This document shows, piece by piece, positions 1-8,922 of a stretch of 64,000 nucleotides of DNA. A program made the translations under genes and the position numbers. The stretch's first letter is position 1. Every line of letters starts with the position of its first letter. Source of the DNA: Lentzea cavernae (lineage in GTDB: Bacteria; Actinomycetota; Actinomycetes; Mycobacteriales; Pseudonocardiaceae); assembly GCF_014653695.1 (NCBI RefSeq), contig NZ_BNAR01000003.1, positions 453,528-517,527 of the forward strand. The letters run 5' to 3'. The notes below the pieces were generated by a model that was given only the letters and a program-made list of their open reading frames with translations, was not told the origin of the DNA and did not search any database.

Positions 1-2349
1 GAACTGCACCGAGTGCACACCGCCGACGTGTCTGCGCAGCCCGGACGTCTTGCCGGTCGCCAGCACTCGCAACACCACTTGGTAGTCGTCCCCGCCGGAA
101 GCGAGCACACGGCCGTCGGGGCTCAACGCGACTGTGCGAACGGCGGAGACGTGATCGGTGAACGTGCGTGGGACGCCGTTCTCCACCACCAAAGTGCCTT
201 TCGCACCGCCGGCGGCGAGCACGGATCCGTTCAACGCCAGGGCGTGGACCTCACCCAGTTCGTGCAGGACCTCGCCCGTGCGCGTCCAGTCCTCCGTGCG
301 CCACAACGAGATCAGGCCGTCGGCCGTCGCCACCGCCGCCGTCGCTCCGTCTGTCGAGAGCACAAGCACTCGTATCTCGCTGTCGAGGGAGATGGTCCGC
401 AACGGCAGATGCGTTCTGGTGTCCCACAAGATGATTCGCTTGTCGTCGCCCGCGGAGACCAGTGCGGTGCCGCCGGGCATGAACGCGAGCGCGCGCACGG
501 TGCCGTTGTGCTGCAACAGAGATGTGGGTGCTGCTGCAGACGAGGGCGAGCGCAGCAGCACCGAGTGGTCCTCACCCGCGGTGGCGAACAACGAGCTGTC
601 GGCGCTGAACGCGACCGCGCGAACCGGTCCTCGATGGTCTTTCAGCACCGTGCGCGCGGGCTTGTAGGCCGCGGTGCTGAGCAACGCGCCGCGTGCCTCG
701 GCGGTCGCCGACGTGCGGTAGGCGTTCACGGCGAGCTGTGCGGCGGCATCCGGCCACGACGCGCTGAGGTCCTGAGCCTGCACGGCGATCTGGCGCGACT
801 CGGCGACCCGCTGCTCCCGCAACGCCGCGTTGCCCTGCACGACGGCCACCGACATCACCACCAGGCACGCCACCGTCAGCACGGCCAGTGACTTCACCAG
901 CGTGCGCAACCGGCGGGACTGCCGATCCGCCGCCTGGCGGGAGGCACTCTCCTCGTCCACCGCCGCCTGCAGGAACTCGCGCTCCACCTCGTTGGACGAG
1001 ACCGGCCACTCGATCCGGCCCGCCAGTTCGCGCATCGCGGCGAGCCGGACGCCTCTGTAGAGCTCACCGGGGTCGCGGCCGGCCGCCTGCCACGCCGTCG
1101 CGGCGGTGGTGAAGTCGCGGTGCAGCCGCAACGACTCCCGGTCGTCGTCGATCCACTGCCGTAGCCGAGGCCACGCGCGCACGAGCGCTTCGTGCGCGAG
1201 TTCCACCACACCGTCCGCGACGACGATCAGCCGTGCGTTCGCGAGAACGTTCACGACGTGTGCGGTGTCGGACGGTCTGCCCGCGGCCATCACCTCGTCC
1301 AGCGGAGCTCGGCGGCGCAGGTCGTTCACGTCGTCGTGGGTCTGCACGAGCCGTAGCAGCACTGCGCGCGCGACAGCTCGTCCACGGACGGACAACTCGC
1401 CGTAGGTGCTCTCGGCCGTGGCCGCGACGGCGCCGGTGACTCCACCGCTCGCCCGGTACCCCTCGAGCGTCAACCGGCCGCGTTCGCGCCTTCGCCACGT
1501 CTCCAGCAGCGCGTGCGACAGCAACGGCAGCGCACCCGACTGCCCGCGCACGTCGGCCAGCACGGCCGCGAGCACGTCCGGCTGCACCTTCAGCCCGGCG
1601 CGTGCGGCCGGCATCTCGACGACGGCCCGCAGTTCGTCGTCGGTCATCGGCCCGACCAGCACCTGGGCGTTGCGCAACGCCTCCACCAGCGCGGGCACCG
1701 CGGCGCAGTGGCCGAGGAAGTCCGCCCGCACGGCCAGCAGCACCCGTCGGCCGCCGTCGAGCAACGACGCGACGAACGCCTCGCGGTCGGCGGCGTCGTC
1801 GAAGTGGGTGAACAGCTCCTCGAACTGGTCGACCACCACGAGGTCGGCCTCGCCGCCCCGCCAGGTCGTCGGCGTCGCGGTGAGGACCGTCCAGTCCGTC
1901 AGGGCGGGCAGCACACCGGCGTGGATCAACGAGGACTTGCCGGACCCGGACGGCCCGAACACACCGACGACGCGCTGTTCCCGGACGCGGTCCACGAGGT
2001 CTGCGGCGAGGTCGTCCCGTCCGAAGAACCGGTCGGCGTCCCCGATGCCGAACGCCGTCAGCCCGAGGTACGGCGTCGAGTCGGTCTCCCCCTTGGCGGC
2101 CTGACGCCAGCGCTGCTCCCAGTGGGCCACATCGCCCTCGCACGCCTGGACGTACGCGAGCGCGACCGCCAGCGACGGCAGTTGTTCTCCCGCGGCGGCC
2201 TGCGACAGCGCCGTGGCGGAGTAGTGCGCGCGCTGGGCGAGCGTCCGGTAGTTCGGTGAGCCCGCCTTCTCCCGCAGTTGCCGCAGCTCCCACGCGAACC
2301 GCTGGACCGGGCCCTCCTCGGGATCGATCGGCCGCTCTCGTCTGCCCAC
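1..2349 (-). CDS. HTH-nSTAND-WD40 NTPase, C-terminus cut by window edge
   Basis: This is a 783-codon open frame that runs off the left edge. It starts at a GTG at 2349 preceded by GGAG. Residues 1-70 look like an XRE-type helix-turn-helix, with LAQRAHYSATALSQAAAGE as the recognition part. A STAND-type P-loop ATPase follows, with Walker A GPSGSGKSSLIHAG and a Walker B-like VVVDQFEELF. One membrane-like segment (VLTVACLVVMSVAVV) comes next, then WD40 repeats (HRGPVRAVAFS, DSSLFATAGEDHSV, and at the edge HVGGVHSVQF). STAND proteins act as ligand-triggered oligomeric switches, and the WD40 part is the usual sensor or scaffold. The nSTAND1 assignment is from family knowledge. The ligand and output are unknown; a regulatory or conflict role is possible. 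Confidence 0.85.
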   Translation of the reverse strand, partial: MGRRERPIDPEEGPVQRFAWELRQLREKAGSPNYRTLAQRAHYSATALSQAAAGEQLPSLAVALAYVQACEGDVAHWEQRWRQAAKGETDSTPYLGLTAFGIGDADRFFGRDDLAADLVDRVREQRVVGVFGPSGSGKSSLIHAGVLPALTDWTVLTATPTTWRGGEADLVVVDQFEELFTHFDDAADREAFVASLLDGGRRVLLAVRADFLGHCAAVPALVEALRNAQVLVGPMTDDELRAVVEMPAARAGLKVQPDVLAAVLADVRGQSGALPLLSHALLETWRRRERGRLTLEGYRASGGVTGAVAATAESTYGELSVRGRAVARAVLLRLVQTHDDVNDLRRRAPLDEVMAAGRPSDTAHVVNVLANARLIVVADGVVELAHEALVRAWPRLRQWIDDDRESLRLHRDFTTAATAWQAAGRDPGELYRGVRLAAMRELAGRIEWPVSSNEVEREFLQAAVDEESASRQAADRQSRRLRTLVKSLAVLTVACLVVMSVAVVQGNAALREQRVAESRQIAVQAQDLSASWPDAAAQLAVNAYRTSATAEARGALLSTAAYKPARTVLKDHRGPVRAVAFSADSSLFATAGEDHSVLLRSPSSAAAPTSLLQHNGTVRALAFMPGGTALVSAGDDKRIILWDTRTHLPLRTISLDSEIRVLVLSTDGATAAVATADGLISLWRTEDWTRTGEVLHELGEVHALALNGSVLAAGGAKGTLVVENGVPRTFTDHVSAVRTVALSPDGRVLASGGDDYQVVLRVLATGKTSGLRRHVGGVHSVQF

Positions 2350-2460
2350 GCGGACTCCAGTTGATCTCAGTTGATTGATCAGCGCCCGCGCCTCTGCCTG
2401 ATCAACCCGGCCCGCTCTAGACCTGACACCGCAACGACTTCGGCCTGAGCAGGAGCGATG

Positions 2461-3735
2461 ATGACCAGACGCTGGCGCACAGCACTTCTAGTGGCGTTGA
2501 CGGGTGTGTTGAGCGCGGCGTTGCCCGTGCAGGCGCAAGAGGCGGCAGACGACCTAATCCACAGCCGCCCAACGGGTGCCTTTGCATTGACGCCCGATTG
2601 GAGCCTGGAGTCCTCCGCGGCGCAGTTGCAGACCGCGGTCGGCACCACGACGTCGGTCGCCGCGCTGCTGCGCGACGCCAACCGGGACATCACGTCCTGC
2701 AACAGCGCGCAGCAGCACGCGCTCCCGGAGAACTACGACCGGACGGACTACCCGCTGACGTCCGGGCAGATCCTGCACAGCACCGAGAAGTTCTGCTGGG
2801 ACTCCGGCGACAGCAAAGTCGACTACTGGATCCCCCAAGGCGTCACCGGTTCGTCGGACGCCGACGACGACGGCCTGTGGGGCGAGAACCGCATCCTGCT
2901 CGTCAGCTGGCACTACAAGGCAGCCGGGCCGGACAAGGGCGTGCGGATCTCGTTCGTCGACGTGAAGAACCGCAAGTACCGGCACGTGCTGCTGGTCGAG
3001 CCGACCGCGAACGCGAACTACAAGGCGGTGCCGATCCACGCCGGCGGCCTCGCCTGGCTCGGCCACCACCTCTACGTGGCCGACACCGACGGCGGCCTGC
3101 GGGTGTTCGACGTCGAACGCCTCCTCGAGGTGTCCGACGCGCAGGACAGCATCGGCAAGAGCGGTGGCAACTACTACGCCCACAACTACAAGTACGTGCT
3201 GCCGCAGGTCGGCTGGTACCGGCAGCCCGTGCAGGCGGAAGACTGCGAGCCGAGCGCCTCGCAGCTGTGCTTCTCGTCGTTGTCGCTGGACCGCAGCACC
3301 ACACCGGACACGCTCGTCGTCGGCGAGTACCGCAACGAGCGCAGCACCGATGCCGCCGTCGACGGCGGCCGGGTGGTCCGCTACCGCGTCGACGCCTCGT
3401 CCCGGCGACTCGTGCTCACCAACGGCAAGGCCGTGCCGCAGGACGTCGTGACCGTGCCGCGCAGCAACCTCCAGGGCGTCCAGACCTGGGAGAACCGCTA
3501 CTACCTCGGCCGCAGCTCGAACCGCAACCACAGCTGGATGCACTCCGGTGTCCTGAACGGCACCACGGACTCCCACAGCTGGGCCATCGGCGGCGAGGAC
3601 CTCTACCACGAGCACGGTCCGGGGATCACCGCCGGAAAGCTCTGGACCGTCACGGAACACGCCTGGACCGAGGACAAGAGCACGTTCATCGACCGGCGGG
3701 CGATCTTCGCCGTTCCGCTCAGCGAGATCGGCTGA
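2461..3735 (+). CDS. secreted protein of unknown function
   Basis: The protein is exported. Its N-terminus (MTRRWRTALLVALTGVLSAA, then LPVQAQ) is a classical signal peptide with an AQA-like cleavage site. The mature protein of about 400 residues has alternating beta-rich stretches (GGLAWLGHHLYVADTDGGLRVFDV) like a beta-propeller or phytase-like fold, and four or more cysteines. I do not recognise a named family or a catalytic motif. AGGAG lies at 2451-2455. Two adjacent ATGs occur at 2458 and 2461, and the second has the better spacing. A second secreted protein begins 58 bp downstream, so the two may be co-transcribed. Confidence 0.85.
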   Translation: MTRRWRTALLVALTGVLSAALPVQAQEAADDLIHSRPTGAFALTPDWSLESSAAQLQTAVGTTTSVAALLRDANRDITSCNSAQQHALPENYDRTDYPLTSGQILHSTEKFCWDSGDSKVDYWIPQGVTGSSDADDDGLWGENRILLVSWHYKAAGPDKGVRISFVDVKNRKYRHVLLVEPTANANYKAVPIHAGGLAWLGHHLYVADTDGGLRVFDVERLLEVSDAQDSIGKSGGNYYAHNYKYVLPQVGWYRQPVQAEDCEPSASQLCFSSLSLDRSTTPDTLVVGEYRNERSTDAAVDGGRVVRYRVDASSRRLVLTNGKAVPQDVVTVPRSNLQGVQTWENRYYLGRSSNRNHSWMHSGVLNGTTDSHSWAIGGEDLYHEHGPGITAGKLWTVTEHAWTEDKSTFIDRRAIFAVPLSEIG

Positions 3736-3793
3736 GCCCACTCACGTCCGCCTGCTTCGAGGCGGAAACCCTTACGAACTGGAGGAACTCTTC

Positions 3794-4252
3794 ATGCGCA
3801 AGTTCGTGCTCGCCCTCTCCATGGCCTTCCTGGCCGTGATGGGCTCCCTGGCACCCGCATCGGCGGAGGTCACGTCGGTGCAGGCGGTGTCCGAGATCGG
3901 CGCGGCGGCCGACGGGATCGAGTTCGCCGTCGCCGGCACGTTGCCGCCCCGCTCCCAGTTGACGTGCCACTCCTACACGGCCGTCGAGATCTGTTACGAG
4001 AAGGGCGGCGACCACTGGTGGGTGCAGGACCAGGACTCTGACGGCGCGTCCGCCGGCGTGTACTGGGAGAACATCCGCAACGGCTCGCTGTACCGCAACG
4101 GCACCTGCATCACCAGTCTCGGCAAGGGCAGCTGGGGCCAGTGCAACAAGAACTACTACGAGGACAGCGTGCTGAACGGCTGGCCCTGCACCTGGGACCG
4201 CGGTGCCGGTGGCGACATCGAGTGCACGGGCCCCGGTTACCGCTACCAGTAG
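3794..4252 (+). CDS. small secreted six-cysteine protein
   Basis: This is a 152-residue protein with a clear signal peptide (MRKFVLALSMAFLAVMGSLA, cleavage after ASA near residue 24). The mature part has six cysteines (LTCHS, EICYE, GTCITS, GQCNKN, WPCTW, IECTG), enough for three disulfides, and many aromatic residues. GGAGG at 3780-3784 is the ribosome-binding site. It resembles small extracellular proteins of actinomycetes whose function is not known. It follows another secreted protein in the same direction and ends at a strong hairpin terminator. Confidence 0.85.
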   Translation: MRKFVLALSMAFLAVMGSLAPASAEVTSVQAVSEIGAAADGIEFAVAGTLPPRSQLTCHSYTAVEICYEKGGDHWWVQDQDSDGASAGVYWENIRNGSLYRNGTCITSLGKGSWGQCNKNYYEDSVLNGWPCTWDRGAGGDIECTGPGYRYQ

Positions 4253-4260
4253 GAGCTGAT

Positions 4261-4292
4261 CGCCCTCGCGCCCTGCTGGGGTCGCGAGGGCG
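4261..4292. terminator. hairpin terminator between convergent genes
   Basis: CGCCCTCGCG at 4261-4270 pairs perfectly with CGCGAGGGCG at 4283-4292 over a 12-nt loop. It lies between a plus-strand gene ending at 4252 and a minus-strand gene ending at 4302, so it probably stops both transcripts. No long T-run is present, as is common in actinomycetes. Confidence 0.75.
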
Positions 4293-4301
4293 TTCACACC
4301 A

Positions 4302-5369
4302 CTACGACTGGTACTTCGACAGGAGCGCGATCGCCTCGTCCACGTCGTCCGTGACGAGGATCCACTGCTCCGCCTCCCGGCCCGCCGCGAGCTTCTGCAC
4401 CAGCGGCGCGGCCGGGACCTCGTCGGTCCAGAAGTCCACGCCCAGGAAGATCATGGGCGCGGCCGGGCCGACGCTGCCGTAGTAGTTCTGCGTGAAGTCC
4501 TGGAAGACCTCCTGCACCGTGCCGGCCTTGCCCGGCGTGTAGACGATGCCGCCGGTCGCGACCGTGAGCAGGCCCTCCTCGCGCACCGAGTTGGCGAAGT
4601 ACTTCGCGTGCAGTTCGCAGGCCGGGTTGGGCGGTTCGTGGCCGTAGAACCAGGTCGGGATGCCGATCGTGCGCGGCGTGTCGAAGCTGCGGATCTCCGG
4701 GAACACCGCGAGCCACCGGCCGATCGACTCGTCGTCGTGGCCGAACGACGGGGCCTGCGCGATGGCGTCGAGGACGTCGGTGTTCACCTCGCCGAGCCGG
4801 ACGCCGAGCGGCACGGCCTCCATGGCGCCCGGTCCGCCGCCGGTCAGCACGGTGAAACCCGCGTGGCCCAGGGCGGCGCCGAGCGCGACGGCGCTGCGGT
4901 AGCCCTCCGACCCGCGGGCGAGCGCGTGGCCGCCCATGACCGCGATCGGCGAGCCCGTCAGCGTGTCGTCGAGGGCCTCGGTGATGGAGTGGTCGTGCAG
5001 GCGTTCGGCCAGCGCGTGCAACGGGTCGGGGTGGTGGCCCTGCTGCTTGCTGTGCCGGTAGATCTCCGCGTCGGGCGTGTCCGCGTAGGACCGGGGGTCG
5101 GCCGGGTCGAAGCCCGCGAACAGCTCCGCGGGCGTGTACAGCCTCGACCGGTACACGTCGTAGGGCAGGTCGGGGATGACCGGGAAGACCAGCGCCCCCG
5201 CGGCGTCGACCCTGCGCTGCATGGTCTCGCTGAGGGTGCAGCCGAGCAGCAGCGCCCCGTCGAACGGCACCCGCACGTCCTCGCGAGTGAGGTCCAGCCC
5301 GATGATGACGGCTTTGCGCAGGTCAGGGGCTGCCCGCAACTGGTCGAGGTCGGTGATTTCGATCCGCAC
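4302..5369 (-). CDS. LOG-family Rossmann-fold nucleotide-binding protein
   Basis: This protein of about 355 residues starts at a GTG at 5369. The open frame extends further upstream, but that extension overlaps the divergent gene, and a TAGGCT box sits exactly 7 nt before this GTG. It carries the LOG (lysine-decarboxylase-like) signature: GGGPGAMEAVPLGVRLGE, then TGGIVYTPGKAGTVQEV, the equivalent of PGGxGTxxE. The second glycine of PGG is lysine here. LOG proteins release cytokinin-like nucleobases from nucleotide 5-monophosphates, but this longer subgroup has no assigned substrate. Role: probable nucleotide-binding hydrolase. Confidence 0.85.
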   Translation of the reverse strand: MRIEITDLDQLRAAPDLRKAVIIGLDLTREDVRVPFDGALLLGCTLSETMQRRVDAAGALVFPVIPDLPYDVYRSRLYTPAELFAGFDPADPRSYADTPDAEIYRHSKQQGHHPDPLHALAERLHDHSITEALDDTLTGSPIAVMGGHALARGSEGYRSAVALGAALGHAGFTVLTGGGPGAMEAVPLGVRLGEVNTDVLDAIAQAPSFGHDDESIGRWLAVFPEIRSFDTPRTIGIPTWFYGHEPPNPACELHAKYFANSVREEGLLTVATGGIVYTPGKAGTVQEVFQDFTQNYYGSVGPAAPMIFLGVDFWTDEVPAAPLVQKLAAGREAEQWILVTDDVDEAIALLSKYQS

Positions 5370-5376
5370 GGGAAAA

Positions 5377-5382
5377 AGCCTA
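5377..5382 (-). promoter_or_regulatory. -10 element, leaderless start of the LOG-family gene
   Basis: On the minus strand TAGGCT is followed by 7 nt and then the GTG start at 5369. The TANNNT-N7-start spacing puts transcription initiation at the start codon. Confidence 0.55.
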
Positions 5383-5498
5383 TGCCTCGGGCGAACCACC
5401 GTGCCGTCGAATCCGAATGTAGTGGTGGGAACACAGGTCCGCTCGCCGTCCCGAGACGAGCGGCCGCGGGCCGCGCTGCCCAGGAAAGGTTCCCCGCA

Positions 5499-6473
5499 AT
5501 GGCCACCGAACTGCTGACAGGATGCGCCGCCCGAGGCGCACGAGTGGTAGATCCCCACCGCGTCGAGTACCTCGACTGCGGCGGGTACGGAGTCCCTCTT
5601 CTCGGCCACGCCCACCCGGCCGTGGTGCAGGCCGTGGTCGGCCAGGTGCGCCGGCCGTCACTGCTCGACCGCCTGATGCTCGACCTGGTCACGCCCAACG
5701 GCCTCGACCACGTCCACACCTTCCCGTCGGCCTCCGAGGCCGCCCAGTTCGCCGTGGCCCTCGCACAGGCGAACGGCCGCCCACGTGTGCTGACCACCGG
5801 CGACGTCCCGTACGGCGGCATCGACGCGTTGCGCGCCACCCTGGCCTCCGGACCGCCGGCGTGCGTGCTCGTGGAACCCGTCCGCGGCGCCGCCCTCCCG
5901 CCCACCGGCTACCTGAGCGCCGTCGCCGAGGTGTGCCGCGAGTCCGGCGCCCTGCTCGTCGTGGACGAGACGCGCTCCGGCCTCGGCCGCCTCGGCGTGT
6001 GGTGGGGCGTCGACCTGGACGACGTGACGCCGGACATCCTGCTGGTCGGCGAGGGCCTGTCCGGCGGCGTGCTCCCGATCGCCGCCGTGGTCGCCTCCGC
6101 CGACGTCGAGGTGCCGCTGCGGCGCGGGTCCGAGTCGGTGTCGCCGCTGGCCTCCGCCGCCGTCAACGCCTGCCTGCGCGTCACCGCGTCCGAGGGGCTG
6201 GTCGAGCGGGCCAAGCTGCTGGGCGACGAGCTGCTGTTCGGGCTGCGTGCCGTGGTCGCGGGCAAGGCGCACGCGACCGGGCGGGGGCTGATGCTCGGCG
6301 TCGAGCTGCCGGACCAGCGGGCCGCCGACGTGTTCACCGGTGAGCTGCTGCGGCGGCGCGTGCTGGCGGACTTCCGCGGCCGGACGGTCGGCTTCACCCC
6401 GCCCGCCGTGATGTCGGCGGCGGACGCGGGGTGGCTGGTGGAGGCGGTGGGCATGGCCGCCAACAAGATCTGA
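5499..6473 (+). CDS. class III aminotransferase-like protein lacking the PLP lysine
   Basis: The 324 residues resemble ornithine/acetylornithine aminotransferases: [32 protein letters not shown] and LLVVDETRSGLGRLGVWWGVD. The last contains the aspartate (Asp156) that holds the PLP ring nitrogen. At the place of the Schiff-base lysine, where ornithine aminotransferases read GKALSGG, this protein has GEGLSGG, so Glu185 replaces lysine. The family is normally about 400-450 residues; here part of the large domain between the SEA helix and VEPV is missing, and the usual STxGGNPL reads SESVSPLAS. It is probably not a transaminase and may be a pseudoenzyme. The ATG at 5499 follows AGGAAAGG. The frame is open further upstream, but that is antisense to the LOG gene. 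Confidence 0.85.
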   Translation: MATELLTGCAARGARVVDPHRVEYLDCGGYGVPLLGHAHPAVVQAVVGQVRRPSLLDRLMLDLVTPNGLDHVHTFPSASEAAQFAVALAQANGRPRVLTTGDVPYGGIDALRATLASGPPACVLVEPVRGAALPPTGYLSAVAEVCRESGALLVVDETRSGLGRLGVWWGVDLDDVTPDILLVGEGLSGGVLPIAAVVASADVEVPLRRGSESVSPLASAAVNACLRVTASEGLVERAKLLGDELLFGLRAVVAGKAHATGRGLMLGVELPDQRAADVFTGELLRRRVLADFRGRTVGFTPPAVMSAADAGWLVEAVGMAANKI

Positions 6474-6491
6474 CCCGGCGACCTGCTCGTG

Positions 6492-7280
6492 CTAGCTCTT
6501 CGGCGCCCACACCAGGACGTCCAGCACGAGCAGGTCACCGGTCTTCACCTCGGTGAGCCGGACGCGGGCGAACGTCCTGCCGTTGGTCTTCACGCAGAAG
6601 GTGGCGTCGGGAGCGACGTCCTGGCCGCTCACCTGGCTCTTGTACCCGGCGGCGACGCAGTCGTCGAAGGTCGCGCCGGCCTTGACCGGTGCCAGGTCCT
6701 CACGCGCCGCGAAGCTGTAGCCGTCGTAGGACAGGTCGTACCGCTGGTCGCCCTCGTTCGTCCGCACCGCGCCCCAGTCCAGCGCCGCCGAGTCGAGGTC
6801 GACGCCGTAGCCCCGCGTGAGCTGGACCAGCCTGTCCTTGCTCGTCCGCTTGACGCCGGGGGCCTCCTGCGGCGGCGCGGACGTGGTGGTGGCCGTCGGG
6901 ACGGTCGAGGAGCCCGTCGTGGGGACAGGGCTGGAGTTCGACGTCTCCAGGGCCCGGCCGGGCGTGCTCGTCGCGGCGCGGGTCGCCACGACCGTGACCG
7001 CCGCCGTTCCCGCGATGATGCCGACGACCGCCAGCAGGACGACCTTGTCGACCGGCTTGCCGATCTTCCCGACGACCAGGCCGGCTCCGATCAGCAGCGC
7101 GACGGCGCCGATCACCAACGCCGCTGTCGACGCAGACCCGGACAGCACGGTCACGATCGCCGAGACGTCGGCGATCAGGCTGATGGGCAGCAGCCACTGC
7201 CACCCGCGGTTGTTCTCGTTCTCGCTCAGAAGATCACCGTCTGGTTGCCGTGCACGAGCACGCGGTCCTCCAGGTGCCAC
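6492..7280 (-). CDS. membrane-anchored protein of unknown function
   Basis: No family is recognised. The protein has two to three N-terminal membrane segments (WLLPISLIADVSAIVTVL, AALVIGAVALLIGAGLVV, VVLLAVVGIIAGTAAVTVV), then a Thr/Ser/Pro-rich linker, then an extracytoplasmic domain of about 110 residues with two cysteines (DDCVAAGYKS, ATFCVKTNGRTFARV). The ATG at 7280 gives a 55-bp overlap with the end of purU, and its first 18 residues look like out-of-frame purU. The true start may be an unusual codon near 7226. The C-terminal domain looks like the small secreted domains often fused to actinobacterial membrane or kinase proteins. Confidence 0.7.
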   Translation of the reverse strand: MAPGGPRARARQPDGDLLSENENNRGWQWLLPISLIADVSAIVTVLSGSASTAALVIGAVALLIGAGLVVGKIGKPVDKVVLLAVVGIIAGTAAVTVVATRAATSTPGRALETSNSSPVPTTGSSTVPTATTTSAPPQEAPGVKRTSKDRLVQLTRGYGVDLDSAALDWGAVRTNEGDQRYDLSYDGYSFAAREDLAPVKAGATFDDCVAAGYKSQVSGQDVAPDATFCVKTNGRTFARVRLTEVKTGDLLVLDVLVWAPKS

Positions 7281-8101
7281 CGCAACCCGCGCGCCAGCAC
7301 CACCTTCTCGATGTCACGCCCCTTGCGCACCATGTCCGCCACCGAGTCGCCGTGGTGCACCCGCATCACGTCCTGCTCGATGATCGGCCCGGCGTCCAGG
7401 TCGGCCGTCACGTAGTGGCACGTGGCGCCCACGAGCTTCACGCCGCGGCGGTGCGCCTGGTGGTACGGGCGCGCGCCGATGAACGACGGCAGGAAGCTGT
7501 GGTGGATGTTGATCGTCTTACCGGTCCACGCCGCGCACAGCTCCGGCGGCAGGATCTGCATGAAGCGGGCCAGGACGACGGCGTGCGGGTCGTGCTTCTC
7601 GACCAGCAGCCGCAGCTGGGCGAACGCCGCCTGCTTGCCCTCCGGGTCGTTGACCGGGAACGGCACGTGGTGGAAGGGGATGCCGTGCGCGCGCGTGATG
7701 TCGCCCAGCTCCGGGTGGTTGCCGATGACGGCCGACACCTCGACGTCGAGCTCGCCGGTCGCGACGCGCGCCAGCAGGTCGTAGAGGCAGTGGCCTTCCT
7801 TCGACACCAGGATGACCACGCGCTTGCGGGAGCCCGTGTCGGTCACCGTCCACGTCGACTGCGCGCCCAGGGACGCGGCCACGGCGGCGAAGCGCTCGCG
7901 CAGCTCGTCCACGCCGAACGGCAGGGAGTCCGCGCGGACCTCCTGGCGCGTGAAGAACCAGCCCGTCTCCGGGTCCGTGTGGTACGCGGCCTCGACGATC
8001 CAGCCGCCGTTGTCCGCGAGGAACGACGAGATCCTCGCGATGATGCCGGTGCGGTCCGGGCAGCCGAAGGTGATCACATAGCGACGTTCAGGCGATGACA
8101 C
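7226..8101 (-). CDS. purU: formyltetrahydrofolate deformylase
   Basis: PurU hydrolyses 10-formyl-tetrahydrofolate to formate and tetrahydrofolate, supplying formate for PurT and balancing one-carbon units. The 291 residues show an N-terminal ACT domain (VITFGCPDRTGIIARISSFL) and a C-terminal formyltransferase fold with the catalytic INIHHSFLPSFIGARPYHQA and VGATCHYVTADLDAGPI. The start chosen is the GTG at 8101, which gives the usual PurU length; the frame continues to 8152 but would overlap the upstream gene. It lies 13 bp after the MDMPI-family gene on the same strand. Confidence 0.95.
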   Translation of the reverse strand: MSSPERRYVITFGCPDRTGIIARISSFLADNGGWIVEAAYHTDPETGWFFTRQEVRADSLPFGVDELRERFAAVAASLGAQSTWTVTDTGSRKRVVILVSKEGHCLYDLLARVATGELDVEVSAVIGNHPELGDITRAHGIPFHHVPFPVNDPEGKQAAFAQLRLLVEKHDPHAVVLARFMQILPPELCAAWTGKTINIHHSFLPSFIGARPYHQAHRRGVKLVGATCHYVTADLDAGPIIEQDVMRVHHGDSVADMVRKGRDIEKVVLARGLRWHLEDRVLVHGNQTVIF

Positions 8102-8114
8102 GACGCACGAGTAT

Positions 8115-8852
8115 TCACGGCCTGGGCAGCGCCGCCAACAGGGACTCGTCACCCGACACGATCGCGTGGCCCGGCCGCCCCCACAGCGCCCGGTAGACGG
8201 CGTCGGCGGTGCCGGCGAGGGTGGCGTCGGCGTTCACGGCCGAGTCGAGCACACCTGTCACGACCAGCGGCTCACCGGGCGCGAGCCAGACCTCCCACGC
8301 TTGACCCGCGTCGGCGGCGTGCACGAGGACGTGACCCGTCGCCTCGACGACCCGGCCGAGCACCAGCTGGCGGGGCATCATGATCGTGAGCATCTCGTCG
8401 ATGCCGTCCGCGGCGAACTCCGAGTCGAAGACCAGCGACGGCAGCTCGGCGCCGGCGGCGAGTTCCGCGTCCAGGCGGTGGATCGACGTCTCGTGCGCCT
8501 GCCTGCGCGCCCAGAAACCGGCGACCTGCTCGTCGTGGAACGTCCACGCCGGACGGTCGGCCGGAACCTCGCGGAGCCGCTCCACCAACCTCGCCAACCC
8601 CTTGTCCCACCAGGAGATCGCCTCGTCCCAGTCGCGCGGGGCCTTCGGCCACTCCGGCCGGCCGGACGAGGGTTCGGTGACGACGGCCTGCCCTGCCCAG
8701 GTGTGCACCTCGGCCATGTGCCGCACGAGCTTCAGCACCGTCCACTCAGGACACGTGGGAACCTCGGCGTCCGGACCGGCCTTCAGGGCGGCCGAACGCA
8801 TCAGGGAGGCCTGGGTCTCGATCTGCGCGACGAAGTCCACGAACCCCACCAT
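8115..8852 (-). CDS. mycothiol-dependent maleylpyruvate isomerase-family protein
   Basis: This 245-residue protein is of the MDMPI/DinB-like family. It has VPTCPEWTVLKLVRHMAEVHTWA and ARRQAHETSIHRLDAE, which hold the histidines of the divalent metal site, and a C-terminal MDMPI_C-like domain. Family members use mycothiol or other thiols as cofactors. The substrate of this paralogue cannot be told from sequence. The ATG at 8852 (MVGFVDFVAQIE) fits the family start better than the upstream in-frame ATG at 8876. It precedes purU in a likely two-gene unit. Confidence 0.85.
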   Translation of the reverse strand: MVGFVDFVAQIETQASLMRSAALKAGPDAEVPTCPEWTVLKLVRHMAEVHTWAGQAVVTEPSSGRPEWPKAPRDWDEAISWWDKGLARLVERLREVPADRPAWTFHDEQVAGFWARRQAHETSIHRLDAELAAGAELPSLVFDSEFAADGIDEMLTIMMPRQLVLGRVVEATGHVLVHAADAGQAWEVWLAPGEPLVVTGVLDSAVNADATLAGTADAVYRALWGRPGHAIVSGDESLLAALPRP

Positions 8853-8922
8853 AGTGATGCGACCGGCGACCTCCACCTCGCTGCGTGCTCAGCATCGCGG
8901 CCAGAGGTGCGGAGCAGGGGCG

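Noticed and set aside
4608-5498. N-terminal extension of the aminotransferase-like gene to 621 residues
   Set aside because: The extra 297 codons are antisense to the LOG-family gene, and a good start with AGGAAAGG is at 5499.
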